Origin: Anthonomus grandis grandis
Taxonomy: Eukaryota > Arthropoda > Insecta > Coleoptera > Curculionidae
Direction of reading: 5' to 3'
DNA: 64,000 nucleotides
Assembly (NCBI RefSeq): GCF_022605725.1
Contig: NC_065555.1
Location: 12,910,938 to 12,974,937 of the forward strand
Shown here: positions 45,434 to 57,295 of the stretch, one piece after another
How positions within the stretch are numbered: position 1 is the stretch's first letter
How the letters are laid out: each line of letters begins with the position of its first letter
Translations under genes and position numbers: made by a program
The notes under the pieces: generated by a model
Seen by the model: only the letters and a program-made list of their open reading frames with translations
Told to the model about the DNA's origin: nothing
Database searches by the model: none

Positions 45434-45467
45434 TACACGTATTTCGCTCTAGCTAGAGCATCATCAG
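45434..45467 (-). ncRNA. Best hammerhead-ribozyme candidate
   Basis: Minus strand: perfect CTGATGA; stem II from GCTCT-AGCT-AGAGC; GAAA; then T-ACGT-GTA. In the short helix III scheme this gives A-U, a U-G wobble, tetraloop ACGU and the permitted triplet GUA. Flanks (TTAGAC before, GCCTG after) allow a partial stem I (C-G, G-C, A-U, U-G with one mismatch). All conserved core positions are present, unlike in the other motifs here. No protein-coding remnant of a Penelope element is adjacent. Confidence 0.55.
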
Positions 45468-46140
45468 GTCTAAAAATAAGAGTCAAAACAAAACTAAAAA
45501 TTTAAATAAAAAACATAAAAAAAACTTAAAAAGCATACACAAATAAACAATAATTTAGGTTATATTTGTACAAAACAAAAATTAAAACAGAAAAAGACAA
45601 ATTGAAAAGAAAAGAGTTTTACCGGTATTTATTTTTTTATATTTTTCTACTGGCTGTTATATAACTACTCCAACTAAAAAATTGAAAATATAAAAAAAAA
45701 GCATTTAAACAAGAAAATTACATAATGATGGGTATTATGAACGAGTTTTACTTACTGGAACATAATAATTAAATAATGGGTAGATTGAAGCTATAGGAAT
45801 TTAATATTAAGTACGTCACTCTCTTTTAAATATAAAAATTTAATGTAAATGGTGTTGGTAACTTGCTTAATTTGTTTTTCTAAAGTAGTTTTTTTACCTA
45901 TATCCAACAAAAAAAAATTAAGCAATTACAAATATAAAACAAATTGAAATAATCCACACACATATTTGTAAACAAATAAATCGAACTTAAAGACAATACT
46001 TAGCTAGTCAGGTTGGTTGCCTATAAACCAAGTAAGGAGGTGCAAACTGGGCAACTTTTCGAACGCATGATTAACATTAATTAACTGATATTTACGTTAC
46101 TGAGATACTCCTAGAATATTCTAGTTCCTGGAAGGTTTAA

Positions 46141-48464
46141 CCCTGGAATGCTACACTTATTTCCGACTCTGCATCTGCTACACAGGGGTACAACCGTACC
46201 TCAAATAAAACACGTCGTATTTTAGAAAAACGAAAAAGTTATTCACTTATAGAAAAATAATAACTTAAACCGAGTCTCTAAGAACACTTTTAACGCACAT
46301 CCATAATAAAATGTTCATGCGGCACGCACTGAGCATATTTTTTTTTTGATGTTGCAAACACACGAACTTTTTGCATACAGCACAGCTTACTCTCGATTTT
46401 CGATCCTCTCTTCTGGGACAAAGCACACACCTACCCACTGTTGTTGTAAGCCTAGTAGGTACTTCTTTTGAAGTGGTTATCTTGGGGACCCTACATATAG
46501 TTTCACGGAGTTCGCGCCTCAAAGTTGGAGCTTCCAAACGACTCATCATGTGCGGTCTGACCAGGTCAAGGGCAAGCTTCTTGAGGTATTCTCTCCTGTG
46601 CTTTACAATTTCTTTATTTACTTCACCAGAGCCACGCAAAAGAATCATTGAATTATATCCCAGAATATCCAACAAATTATAGAACAGACATAATGGCCAG
46701 CGACGTGTTTTTCTACCAGTAGAATAAATGTGGCACAACTGGTCTAAAGTATCCACTCCTTCTTTTGTAGAATTATAAAATTGAATAATTTCTGGCAACT
46801 TGGTCGTAAATGGCTCATCACCTTTTTCGTGCATTGTCGAAAGCATAATTACTGCTTTTTTAGCACTCTTGGGTGGACAGTATGATATTAGTGTCAGATG
46901 TCCACTGTAGCGAAGCATGGCAGAATTTTGATTTATTTCTTTGAGTTCCAAAAACGACTCAGGAATTTCTTTTTTATTTCTTCTCACAGTACCAAAAATG
47001 ATAATTTTCCTCTCCAAAAGATGTTTCGCGGTGTCAATAGAAGTAAACCAGTTATCCATGGTCAAGTTCCTATTTGTTCCTTGGACAGAACTGGTTAGCT
47101 TATTACAGTAATACTGAGCTACAGGAATATCAGTTGGTGCGGAACCTTTTCCTATATCAATTTCAGCATCAAGTGCAAAAGCTTTTTTGGCATCACAATT
47201 TTGATTCCGTATTTATTGGGCTTTGAAGGGATGTACATTTTAAAAGGATATTGCCCTCTAAAACCAATCAATTGTAATATATTCTGAAGGAGTATATAGG
47301 TTTTTCATTTTAACGATTGACCTCTCAAATACCTCTCGAAAAGCTGCAAGCTTATCAGTTTCTTTTCTTTTAGCTCTGGACTGCTTATCATCAAAGCAAA
47401 GACAGTTTATCAAAAATCTGAAACGTGCCTCGGGCATGGTAGCACGGAATATTGGAATTTCTGGGTCTTTATCAAATAGTTCCTTGGTCAAAACTCCCGC
47501 CATTTTCATAACACCGGCATAATAAAATAGCCCGAAAATTGCTTGGAGTTCAATGCTGTTTGTATCCTTAGTCCAAGAGGGTCTCTTACCTACTGACGTA
47601 ATAACAGGTGCATCAGTATCTTGGTCATCGTTCTTATTTGAATATTTCAATCGTTGAACTATCTCGTTAGTAGTATATTGGGTAATTTTATCGAGATTTT
47701 CTTGAGTGAAACATAATTTCCAAGCTTCAGTTCCCAAAGTTATATGTTTTGCTTCGTTTTTGTTTCCAGGTAAATGCAAAACGAGATTTCGTTTCGGTGT
47801 ACGATGAATTGCGCCTTTCTTACCTGACCACATAAACCCATTTTTACCAATAAGGTAATTTGGTAGGCACTGGTAAAATCTCCACCATATCTCTATTGAT
47901 CGCCTGTATTTCTCCCAATGGTATATTGTCATCTTCCGAATCTGTATCGGATGGAAAGGTATCCTGAGTCTGTTCTGGTGCAATAAAAGAATTAAGATTG
48001 ATTTGATTGCCGCGTATTTCATCCTCTTCTGGCTCCTCTCTAAAATCAGGTATAACGGCATCTTCCTCCTCGCTGTCATCCGAAAAACTGTCTGAATCAG
48101 ATTCATAGAGAATGCGATGAATTTCTCCGACATCTTCAGGCTTTGTTAGGTCGAAGAACTTTTTCTGCCCAGCCATTATTCGTGCAACCTAACAAAGAAA
48201 ATCAATAATAACTTAAAAATCAAAGAAAATAATAATCACAGAGTATATTTAACCTAAACTGCTACACTGGGGTACGCGCTAACCCCAAATATCACAAATC
48301 TCGAAAAGAAAATACCGTGTGCCAATGTCAATTGTCGCACGCGAACTGACTTGCCGCGTCTTGAAACTAATAAGACGTCGGCGTTCGTTCCCCTGCCCAC
48401 TTCCATTTAACTTGAGATATGATTAATGATGGGGTACAAATGTACCCCAAGTAGCATTCCAGGG
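46141..48464 (-). mobile_element. piggyBac transposon with intact ends and TTAA duplication
   Basis: A 2324-bp element flanked by TTAA at 46137-46140 and 48465-48468. The terminal inverted repeats are CCCTGGAATGCTAC and its near-perfect reverse complement. Subterminal GGGGTAC motifs occur on both sides; the right one forms the palindrome GGGGTACAAATGTACCCC (48431-48448). The transposase gene fills the minus strand but is frameshifted. The element sits within repeats carrying PBS-like motifs. Confidence 0.95.
46265..48176 (-). pseudogene. piggyBac transposase, frameshifted
   Basis: It starts at 48176 with an acidic N-terminal region (Y-E-S-D-S-D-S-F-S-D-D-S-E-E-E-D), typical of the family. 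It continues after a frameshift near 47870 into the catalytic core (47258 onward: K-H-I-T-L-G-T-E-A-W-K, P-S-E-Y-I-T-I-D). Shifts near 47255 and 47210 separate R-G-Q-Y-P-F-K-M-Y-I-P-S-K-P from D-A-K-K-A-F-A-L-D. The last frame (46265-47065) has N-L-T-M-D-N-W-F-T-S-I, K-E-G-V-D-T-L-D and a C-terminal Cys-rich zinc-binding domain (C-V-L-C-P, C-A-V-C-K-K-F-V-C). Total length would be near the usual 550-600 residues. Three frameshifts make it inactive. Confidence 0.92.
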
Positions 48465-48548
48465 TTAAGTAAAATAACCAGAGAATATTTATTAATATAA
48501 ATTATGATTATAAAGGTCTTTTGTAAACAAATAGTTAAAGTGTTAGTT

Positions 48549-49377
48549 TGGCGCCCAACATAAGTTCTGATGTAATAGGCAAAGAATTAAGTCAGAATTC
48601 ACTGCTAGATTAAATTATGATTTCTCCATATTTTCAAATTCATTCTTTCATTATTTTATGATCTAGATTATATTTACATATTTTTTTAAATCATTACTAA
48701 AGTTAATTATTTATGAGGGAAGACTACTTCAGTTGCTCACTTTAGCTTTACAAAATGACTATAAATATTTAAACAAAATTTCATATAATCCATGTTGCTA
48801 TGCTATTGAGTTATGCTGTTATATTGTCTACTAGTATTAAGCATTCCTTGACTTCTGATAACTTGCCTCTTTTAGACATATCCAAGTTTTCCAGGTGGTT
48901 TTTCTCCTATCCATCCACATCTTAAATGCTGTTAAGCTAAAGTTTATATTTGTGTCCTGGCCTATCCATTGACGCACGGGCATATGATATATGAAAGATG
49001 CGAAAATATTACCCATATTGAAAAAAGGGGATTCTGACCAGATACTCTAATAAAAATAATATAACTACCTTTATTTCCAAAATTTCAAATACAATAAAAC
49101 TAGTTTATACCAATAGGGAAAATAAATGATATAGACAAATGCCACCAAAACTGACAATTTGTTAGTGCTTTTATTTTTAGTCGTCAAAATCCGTTTTTTC
49201 TGTTTTAGTCCCGTATTATTCTTCAGTCCAGGCTATATCTATATCATCTATATCAGGCTAATATCATAAGATAGCATAACAATTAAATAATACTAATAAC
49301 CTTTATATAGAATCAATATCACAAAACTCATAATAATAACATTGAAACAACATGGTAATATGGCGCCCAACGTGGGG
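48549..49377 (+). repeat. Two further PBS-like repeat units
   Basis: TGGCGCCCAACATAAG starts at 48549, and TGGCGCCCAACGTGGGG (17 of 17 bases of the tRNA-Lys(CUU) primer site) at 49361-49377. Upstream flanks share only general A/T-rich phrases (AATAATAACATTGAAACA against ATAAATTATGATTATAAA). These are the outermost units of the 41.6-49.4 kb set, split by the piggyBac insertion. Confidence 0.6.
48860..48965 (-). pseudogene. LINE C-terminal scrap
   Basis: The minus strand reads A-F-K-M-W-M-D-R-R-K-T-T-W. It duplicates the A-F-K-M-W-M-D-R block of the LINE pseudogene 1 kb downstream (about 49960). It is too short for more. Confidence 0.4.
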
Positions 49378-49739
49378 TCAACTTAAATAGCAAAAACAGC
49401 ATTTCAACCGGAAAAATAATAATTTTTAAGGCTAATTCAAGATCCTTTTAGCTTAATGCACATCTTAACGTACTAACTCAATATATAACCATTTTCATGT
49501 CAACCATTTATTGATTTTCCATTCAACCTTCACAGGGCTCAACTTTCTTAGTATAATAGAGAATATATTTTTAGTGAATAATCTGTAAAAGTAGTGTATC
49601 ACTTTATGAAAATAAGTAATCCTTTAAATGTGTAATGAAAACAGCATTCAGTTTTATGAACTGACGGGGCTTCAGAAGCTGTAGTTCAACTAGATATCTT
49701 GTTCTTCTCTATGTACCTATCCATTTCGGATGTTGGAAA

Positions 49740-50650
49740 TCATGTTGATAATTATAGCTTTCGTTGTAATAGCTCGAAATAGTTCTACCGAGCTTTTTTC
49801 AAACGAAGTATCGAGTTTATTTCTTATAGCATGCCCCACGCATTCAAGTTTTCTTTTTTTAACGGTGTACATGACCTTTTCTCATTCTTTTTAATACATC
49901 TATGTTTGTAATGTGAGCTATCCTACATATGGATGGATACCTATCCATCCACATTTTAAATGCTTCCTAATACTTCCATATTATTATTTATTATTTATTA
50001 TGCGGTGTCTCATTATTAATTTAAAATGTTTCCAAGTTAATAATATTGTTAAATACGTTTAATTCGAGTTCCTTCGGTGGTCTTCATTCATATCTCTTTT
50101 GTTGATCATTTATTTCATTTTTTTTAATGATATTAGAATCAATTCTTAAGTATGCTCTCTGATTCCAGTAGAGATTTGAAATTATTCTGATATCTTTACA
50201 ATACATGGCCTCTCATCAAGGCCATTCGGCTTCTTTTAGGATATTAATCATTTGGTGATATTGAATGCGATCAAATGTTTTTTTGTAATTGATCTCTGCA
50301 TCTCTGGATTAGAACTTAAGGTCCAAAGAGTGCTTCCCTGGTTTCGACTTCATTTATAAGACCAAATGGGTTTTTGGATATCTATTCTTCGCATTTATTG
50401 TAAATTCTTCTGAAGATAATTTTAAGAAACAATTTTAGCATATGACTCTTTGCATCTCTTTGCTCCAGGTTTTCTGGACAACGCTATAAACTCTGATTGC
50501 AGCCATTTTTCGGGTATATTTCAAGAGTTATAGATTCCGTTGAAGATGTTGGTAATCCAGGCTATTCCTTCATCATTCAGTAGCTTCCGAAATTCAGCCT
50601 TTATGTTGTCTGCTTCCAACTATGTATAACAACTCCAATATATGCAGGTT
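49740..50650 (-). pseudogene. RTE-like LINE reverse transcriptase, heavily decayed
   Basis: Minus-strand order: L-L-N-D-E-G-I-A-W-I-T-N-I-F-N-G-I-Y-N-S, I-P-E-K-W-L-Q-S-E-F-I-A-L, K-P-G-A-K-R-C-K, N-P-F-G-L-I-N-E-V-E-T-R-E-A-L-F-G, I-N-Y-K-K-T-F-D-R-I-Q (first catalytic Asp region), I-I-S-N-L-Y-W-N-Q-R-A, then F-K-M-W-M-D-R near the C-terminus. The block with the ADD motif is deleted. Frequent stops and shifts. It lies just outside the last PBS-like unit. Confidence 0.65.
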
Positions 50651-51162
50651 ATATAACTATTTCTTCCTAGAACCGAATTGCAAGGGGAAAATATTGCTAT
50701 CCTATGACCCTAATATTGCTATACATGAATATAACATGAATAAATAATTAATGGAAAATATCTGAATTCTTTGAAATGAAAACATTATCCAGCTTCAAAA
50801 ACACATAAGGCTTCCATAGCTTGTAGTACATTACGTCCAATGTAAGCTATTCTATAGAATCTGTTCTAACTAGGTCTTTAGGGAAACTATCAGAGATCCT
50901 AAAGAATAACAAAGAGAAAGTATTAATTGTCATCCTATGGTAACATGAAAGAATGCTGCTTAGAAACATCGTTTCGGAGAAGTAAGATTTCAGTTAGATG
51001 TAGCTAATTAAACTAATGAAAAATAATTTCGCTATCGCATCATGTCTTATTCTATGAAAAATAGAATAAGACATAGATTAGCTTATTTTTGAAAAAAAGT
51101 GCATAGTATTATATATTTTTGAAAAGGGTTAAATACGACCAATTTAAGGATCTATAAATATA

Positions 51163-51440
51163 CAGGGTGTTTCATTAAGGTAAACTATATTTTTTTTTCT
51201 CAAAAATAAAAAATCTTATAAAAAATTGGATGCCGGAATCAAATTTTACGGAAAAAATCCTATCAAAACCATTTTTTCCTTTTTCAATATGGTATTCAGG
51301 ATACGAGGAATGTTCGAAAATCTAAAATTTTTAAAAAGACCCTGTAGATTAAAAACTATGACAGCTGTCAAAGTTTTGACAACGACATATTAAGTTTCAC
51401 AAAAAGGTTTATTGTGGGTGGTCTGGTGCATAGCAGTGAC
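51163..51440 (+). mobile_element. One end of a mariner-type or MITE element
   Basis: TA followed by CAGGGTGTTTCATTAAGG, then T-rich sequence. This is the terminus style of Tc1/mariner-type elements, but no matching right end was found. The centre has the short palindrome GACAGCTGTC. The extent is a guess. Confidence 0.4.
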
Positions 51441-52609
51441 TGTAGACTATAATCGTCAAAAAATAGAAGCTATAGCCTGTGCAACAGCTGCAATTGGATC
51501 AGTTCAGTTGATGCAAATGAATACATGACTTACTACATGATATGAACAATTTCAAGTAAAATCTTATACTGAAATGATATAAATGTAATGCTACAGATGG
51601 TGACAAATTGCACGAGTTGGACAACACAAAAACGGATATATTTATAACAGAATGTTGTAATCAATTGAATTATTTAGAAGAACAATATTGGGTATACGCC
51701 GAAGTGCCATCGATCCATATCTTTTGGCCGCCACGTTGTATAGTCAAGCCCACTGGCCGACGACTCGGGTTGTTGAATGGGAGAATTCATGAATAAAATT
51801 ACCTAAGCATTTTTATTCACAAATTGCTTAAAATAGATTCATGGTATTTAAGAATGGGAGACACAAATTTAATTGTATGAATAGAACAGGGATGACCGTT
51901 GGCTTCCTTAATCTGTTCTATAATAGTCAAGTGGTTGTTATAGTTGCTTGCGTTCGGTATAAAGAAAAAGAGATAACAAACATTTTACAAATTTATTAAA
52001 TAAATCTTACAATATTGTTTGACCTTAATTTTAATCGCATAGCAGATTAGTTAAATATTTGATCTTTAAAATTGATAATTGTTGTAGTAAATGGAAAACA
52101 AAAACAAACTAATATTGGTATTATCTAATATTTATATTACTAGCAACTTAATATTATAATCATTTGGTTGGTGTTATTAATGATAAAAAAATTAAAGATT
52201 TTTTTGATATTTTTCTGGAAAATCCTGCTTGTTCAAGCTAAAATTATTAATACGTGAGTAATGGAGGAATTTTAAGAGAATTATATATCATAAATATTAA
52301 TACGGTGAAACAAAAATCACGTCCTAAGATAGCCACAAAAAGAACAGGAAAAAAAGTAAGAAGAAGGAGAAAATAAGAAGGACATAAGAAAAAATAAGCT
52401 ATAGTACGGAAAATTACTAAAAAGGCCTCAGCTTAAGGAATATAACAAATTATCAATTTATCAATAAAAAAATATGCAAGTGTATCATTTTGCTCACTTA
52501 GGTTATCCAGGAACTTTCTGTAAATAGAGAGATTTCTATGAAGAACATTATAAACTTTCTTACTTAATTAGTAATCTTTAAATATTTTAATTAAAGTTGC
52601 AGTAACTGG
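51441..52609. other. Interval with one unexplained 62-codon frame
   Basis: The plus-strand frame 51608-51796 (starting M-H-E-L-D-N-T-K-T-D-I-F-I) has balanced composition and might be a fragment of an element connected with the terminus at 51163. I do not recognise it. The rest is AT-rich. Confidence 0.3.
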
Positions 52610-54630
52610 GTTTTATTTTCTTTTCAAACAACATATGGTACGAACTTTAAACCATCAAATATATGAATATAGAAATTTCTTAAATAAACTGATCAATAAA
52701 GCTATACATACTTATTATAAAAATAAAATTGAAAATTCAAACTGAAACAAATTTATAAATTTATAACTGAAGCAACTAATGATTAATCAAAAAAGCAAAA
52801 GAAAACCAATTTCTTTACCAATTTTAGATAAGATTGGAATAATGCTCTTTTTAATGACCCCAGAGAACTAGCAAATTCTTGCAACGAATATTTCTTTAAT
52901 GTAGGGTTAGATATGTACAGAAAAATTAAGCCAACTCAAAAATATGTTATTGGAGAATCCTGTTCGAGTAGTTGATTAATTATTTTTAAATCCTGGTAAT
53001 AAAAACGAAGTAATCATACAAATAAATAGTCTTAAAAATGATAGTTCTCCTGGAATTGATAATTACATCTAGATTTATTAAGAATCTTTTACTCGTCCCC
53101 TGGTTCACATTATTAACCTAACTTTTGGCACCAGGTAAAGTCCCTGAACAATTTAAAGTTTCAGTTGTTTCGCCTGTTTTTAAATCCGGAGACAACGCAA
53201 ATATTAGCAATTATCGACCTATAAGCGTAATAAATAATTTTTCAAAAATCTTTGAAAAGTGCCTTAAAGACAGATTACTCTGTCAGCTTACTAAACAAAT
53301 TAAAAATTCACTTGACGATAATAAAAAGTGTATTGGGGTATTCTTAGATCTGGCAAGGGCCTTTGATACCGTGCCCCATGATATGTTGTCCAGGTCCGGC
53401 ATGAGGGCTACGGTCTTCAATTTATTGAGAAACTATTTAACAAGTAGACATCAATTTTTAAAAATAGTTTGAGTGATCCCCTGAAAGTAAAGGTTGGGAT
53501 TCCTCAAGGAACCGTACTGGGCCTATTACTCTTCATTTTGTATATTAATTTACTAACAGATCTAAAAATTGTGAACGGATTTGTATTATCTTATGCCGAC
53601 GACACAGCAGTCATTTTTTCAGATAACACTTGGGATAAAGTAAGGAGAAGCACAATTATGGGCATTCGTAAAATGAAAATATAGTTAGACACATTTAAGC
53701 TCTCACTCAACATATCTAAAACACATTATATTGCATTTTCTTTCACATTCCATTCCTTAGATGTAGGTTACGATACTCAACATGAAGATGTAGTTAAAGA
53801 GGTCTCTTTTACTAAATATTTGGGTGTTACAGTGGATAAGCATTTAAAATGAAGCGAACATATTTTAAATCTAACTAAGAATATTCGAAAGCTATTACGA
53901 ACATTTTATATCTCAAAAAATTATTAATATCCGTATATAAATCTTTGGTGGAGTCACTTATCAGATATGGTATTGTTGTATGGGGAGGCCAGTATCAAAA
54001 CTCTTTAAATTCCTTAAACGTGATGCAGAAGTTTTAAAAGTTGTGTTCGAAAAAAATAAGCTCTACTCAACAAATCTGTTATACTACAGCGATATTTTTA
54101 ATGTTCAATTAATCTATGTATTAGAGGTATGATATGCTTTATTAAAAAAAAATACGAAAAAAACAACTATGTAATGCGTTCTTATAATATCAGAAATTGC
54201 GTAAACAAACACTTAGCTACTTAAAAAATTAACAGAAATTTGAACAAGAGATCTTTAAACTATCTTGACCAAAAATTTTTAATTTTATTCCAAACAACAT
54301 CAAGAGTGTTCATATTATGTAAAAACGTTATTTTCGAAAATAGAACAAAACTTAAAGAACTCTTCATCTAGGTTAGATTTTTGTGAAAGTGAATTAGGGT
54401 TGAGAGTAGGATGATGTGTATTCATTTGTATGTTTTGTTATTGTGGCTCTTTATTTTTGTAATGGTTAGGGTATACTTTATTTTTTTTTTCTCGTAAAAA
54501 CAGTTAGGAGCACATGCAGATATTCGGTTATCTAGGTGCATATTTTTTAAATTTTGTATGTCTATGTTATGCATTATATTTATGTATGTGGATATATGAA
54601 GTAAATAAATATATTCCTATTACTTAAATA
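52610..54630 (+). pseudogene. Jockey/CR1-like LINE, reverse transcriptase to 3' end
   Basis: Upstream blocks with stops: K-N-D-S-S-P-G-I-D, H-I-I-N-L-T-F. Then the open frame 53125-53472 with P-E-Q-F-K-V-S-V-V-S-P-V-F-K-S-G-D, N-Y-R-P-I-S-V-I and V-F-L-D-L-A-R-A-F-D-T-V-P-H (catalytic Asp). After one frameshift, 53469-53684 has G-I-P-Q-G-T-V-L-G-L-L-L-F and L-S-Y-A-D-D-T-A-V (catalytic Asp pair). Beyond it S-L-N-I-S-K-T-H-Y-I-A-F and T-K-Y-L-G-V-T-V-D follow in broken frame. The 3' end is A/T-rich near 54630. Between D-R-L-L and N-S-L-D about 70 residues of the usual spacing are missing. Confidence 0.8.
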
Positions 54631-55311
54631 TCCACACTTCAATCTCAAAATTGCCAATTTATACTACTACTTATCATCATTCTTACATCGTATTGTTTAC
54701 TACCTTCGACCTGGATAATTGCTTCAAGGGATTGGAATTCTTAATCTTTACATAAATCCTAAAATTCTTTGATTTAGATATCAGAGAGAACTCTGTCCAA
54801 TACTGCAAAAAAAGTATTAAGCAAGTGATTTATTTTTTCCTTCGGTCCTGGATGATATCACTTCTTCCATCAGCTCACTTCAGGTAGACGCAGATGAATT
54901 TTGCTATGAGATAACAAGTACTCTGGACCAACTAGTAATAAAACCACCAAAACGAATATCTCCAGACAGGAACAGATAAAAAAGGACACCAACATCAAGA
55001 TCTTACCAACAGTTGTAATAGATGCAGAAAAGTATTATAGATTGAAGAAGTTCTCAATAAATGTGAGTTTAAGCTAACCAAAAATCCTTAAAAAATTGTT
55101 CTGCTTATCTCTTTGATGTATTGTGACACGATAGCAAGCCATCATATATTCTATGGGTTTTTTAAAATACACAATGAAAGAGTTCCAAGGATTCTTTAAC
55201 ATTAGAACTTGTCAAATTCATGTTAAGCATTATCCTACCACTACAAGAGAACACGGGCTTCCTTGTACCAAACTTAGCTCATGTCGTCGAACTCCTTCAG
55301 GCCACTAACGT
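54631..55311. other. Interval without recognised gene
   Basis: Composition is more balanced than average near 54840-55310, with scattered short frames, but no translation is recognisable. It precedes the TAA target of the first Harbinger element. Confidence 0.35.
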
Positions 55312-55525
55312 TAAGGCCGGTCGCACACTGCAAGCGTTTTCGTATGAAGTTTACTCGTGCGAATACGTATGTACACGCCCGAACGATCCTAACCTTTCAA
55401 GTATTATGATAGCGCGCATACTGGATCCGAATTAATCGTACCTCTAGTTCCGACATCCGAAGTCAATCCAAACTTGTTGGGATTTTTCGTGCGTTTATTA
55501 CATTAATTAAATAAAATATATAGAC

Positions 55526-57295
55526 ATGGATGTAGAAAAACTAATTAACTTGGTTTACAATCACAAATGTTTGTGGGATCAGAAAGATTTAAGTTATCAC
55601 TTACGAGATCTTCAGCAGAAGGCATGGCTAGAAATATCCACAGAAATGAAAATATCTGGTAAGTAAATTTATTAATAAGGCTATTAATAATTATTAGATA
55701 AATTAACAGTTTTAATGATTAAGCTAATTATATTAGTTTAGTTATTTATATTATAATTATTTCTTAAAGTGTTACGAGCAAAATAATTTTTAAGTGCATC
55801 CCTGATGTTGTGGGCTCTCGTTGTGGTTCTATTCTCTCCTGCAGTCATGAATCTGTTTTTTATTTTATTTTGTGGCAGTGGTGTTTCCATAAGCAAATCA
55901 TAAAAACCTTCCTTATCAATTATAACGTTATGAAGTAAACATATACATTTTATTATGACATCAGCACGATCAGGATTTACTTCAATTCAACTAAAATACT
56001 TCAACTTCAACCAAGGGCACACTCAACCACTTGCCTTGCATTTGTTAAGCGTTTGTTAAATATTTCTTCTTCCGGTCCCAAATTTATAGGGACGCATGAG
56101 ATATGTCTTTAACGGGTAAGCTTCATCACCAACTAAGAAGTGAGGCAAAGCTATGTTAGTGCCTGGTAATACTTTTCCTGCCTTGCGTTGAGAGCACCAT
56201 TTTCCAATTGTCTTGAGAGATTTGATTGAGAAAATATTCCACCGTCACTCTCTTTGCCATAGGCTCCCACATCTATAGTAATAAATCTGTAGTTTGCATC
56301 TACAACAGCTTGCAATACAATTGAGAAAAATGATTTATAATTACGAAACATGCTGCCAAAGTGCGCTGGCGCGTTTATCCGTATATGTTTACCGTCAATG
56401 CTCCCAGAACAATTAGGAAACCTCCATTTTGTCCAAAAATCATCAGATATATTAACTATATTTTTATTTGATGGAAACTTCATATGAATTTCGGAAAGAT
56501 TTTTCCAAATAACGTTACAAGTTTCATGTACAATACAACCAACAGTATTGTCTGAAATTCTAAATGAATATCCAAGAGTCTTGAAAGATGGACCTTTCGC
56601 TAGGTATCTGTAATAAAAGATAAATTTTATTTTATTTTTCAGTTGATGAGCTAAAAAAGAAATGGGCTGAAAAAAAAAATCTCTGGCCAATCTGGCAAGA
56701 ATCTGGCCAAGCAAGTACTTTACATCCCGATTCCAAATGGCCATATTTTCAGCTTCTGCTATTTCTTCGAAGTACAATGTATAAAAGTAGCGTGCCAGAC
56801 ACTTGTAACAGTTCTGATGGAGAAGATAGTTCAAATACAAGTAGCAGTTATATCGTTTCGCCGTCCCCCGGTCAATCTTTGGAACCAAGTAGCGAACAAA
56901 TTCCAAAGAAAACTTTTAAATCTCCAATTAGAAAAAAAATTAAAACACGTCAGGCAGATGAAATCGATACAAGACTATTACAGATTGAAGAGGAAAAGTT
57001 AAAGTGCTTTCAAGAGACTGCAAATGATCCTGATGCCCAATTTCTAATGAGCCTTCTGCCGTTTTTAAAAGATATAACCAATCATCGCAAATTAATGGTA
57101 AGATCAAAATTGCAACAAGTTCTTATAGACGAACAAAATGCTGGACCTCCTGTGGTAGTGCTTGATCAATCTAGTGACTCGACCCAGTTTAATGTTGATC
57201 TCAGTATGTCACAAAATAATTCAGCACAAGGACTATCGCAAGAATATATTTGTCCACAATTCTCAACAGGTGCTCTCCCTCAATATGCAATTTAA
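55526..57295 (+). CDS. Harbinger accessory MADF-BESS protein (two exons)
   Basis: Exon 1 is 55526-55658 (44 codons plus one base, ending TCTG/GTAAGT). The intron is 55659-56642, ending TTATTTTTCAG. Exon 2 is 56643-57295. The joined frame is open for 261 residues. Residues 1 to about 60 form a MADF DNA-binding domain (L-I-N-L-V-Y-N-H-K-C-L-W-D, A-W-L-E-I-S, V-D-E-L-K-K-K-W). A Ser-rich linker follows, and about residues 173-210 give a BESS-type motif (A-Q-F-L-M-S-L-L-P-F-L-K, L-Q-Q-V-L-I-D-E-Q). In PIF/Harbinger elements such Myb/MADF proteins help the transposase bind the ends or enter the nucleus. The intron contains transposase exon sequence in antisense. It is the only multi-exon gene here without a visible lesion. 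Confidence 0.82.

Noticed and set aside
49361..49377. A tRNA-Lys gene
   Set aside because: Only the 3' 17 bases are present. The sequence beyond (TTTAAGTTGACC on the minus strand) does not form a T-arm, and no anticodon or D-arm exists, so it is a primer-site-like motif rather than a gene.
56610..56906. N-terminal 99 residues of the long minus-strand frame 56151-56906
   Set aside because: This part is antisense of MADF exon 2 and of the shared splice-site region; the true transposase exon begins at 56607 after an acceptor.
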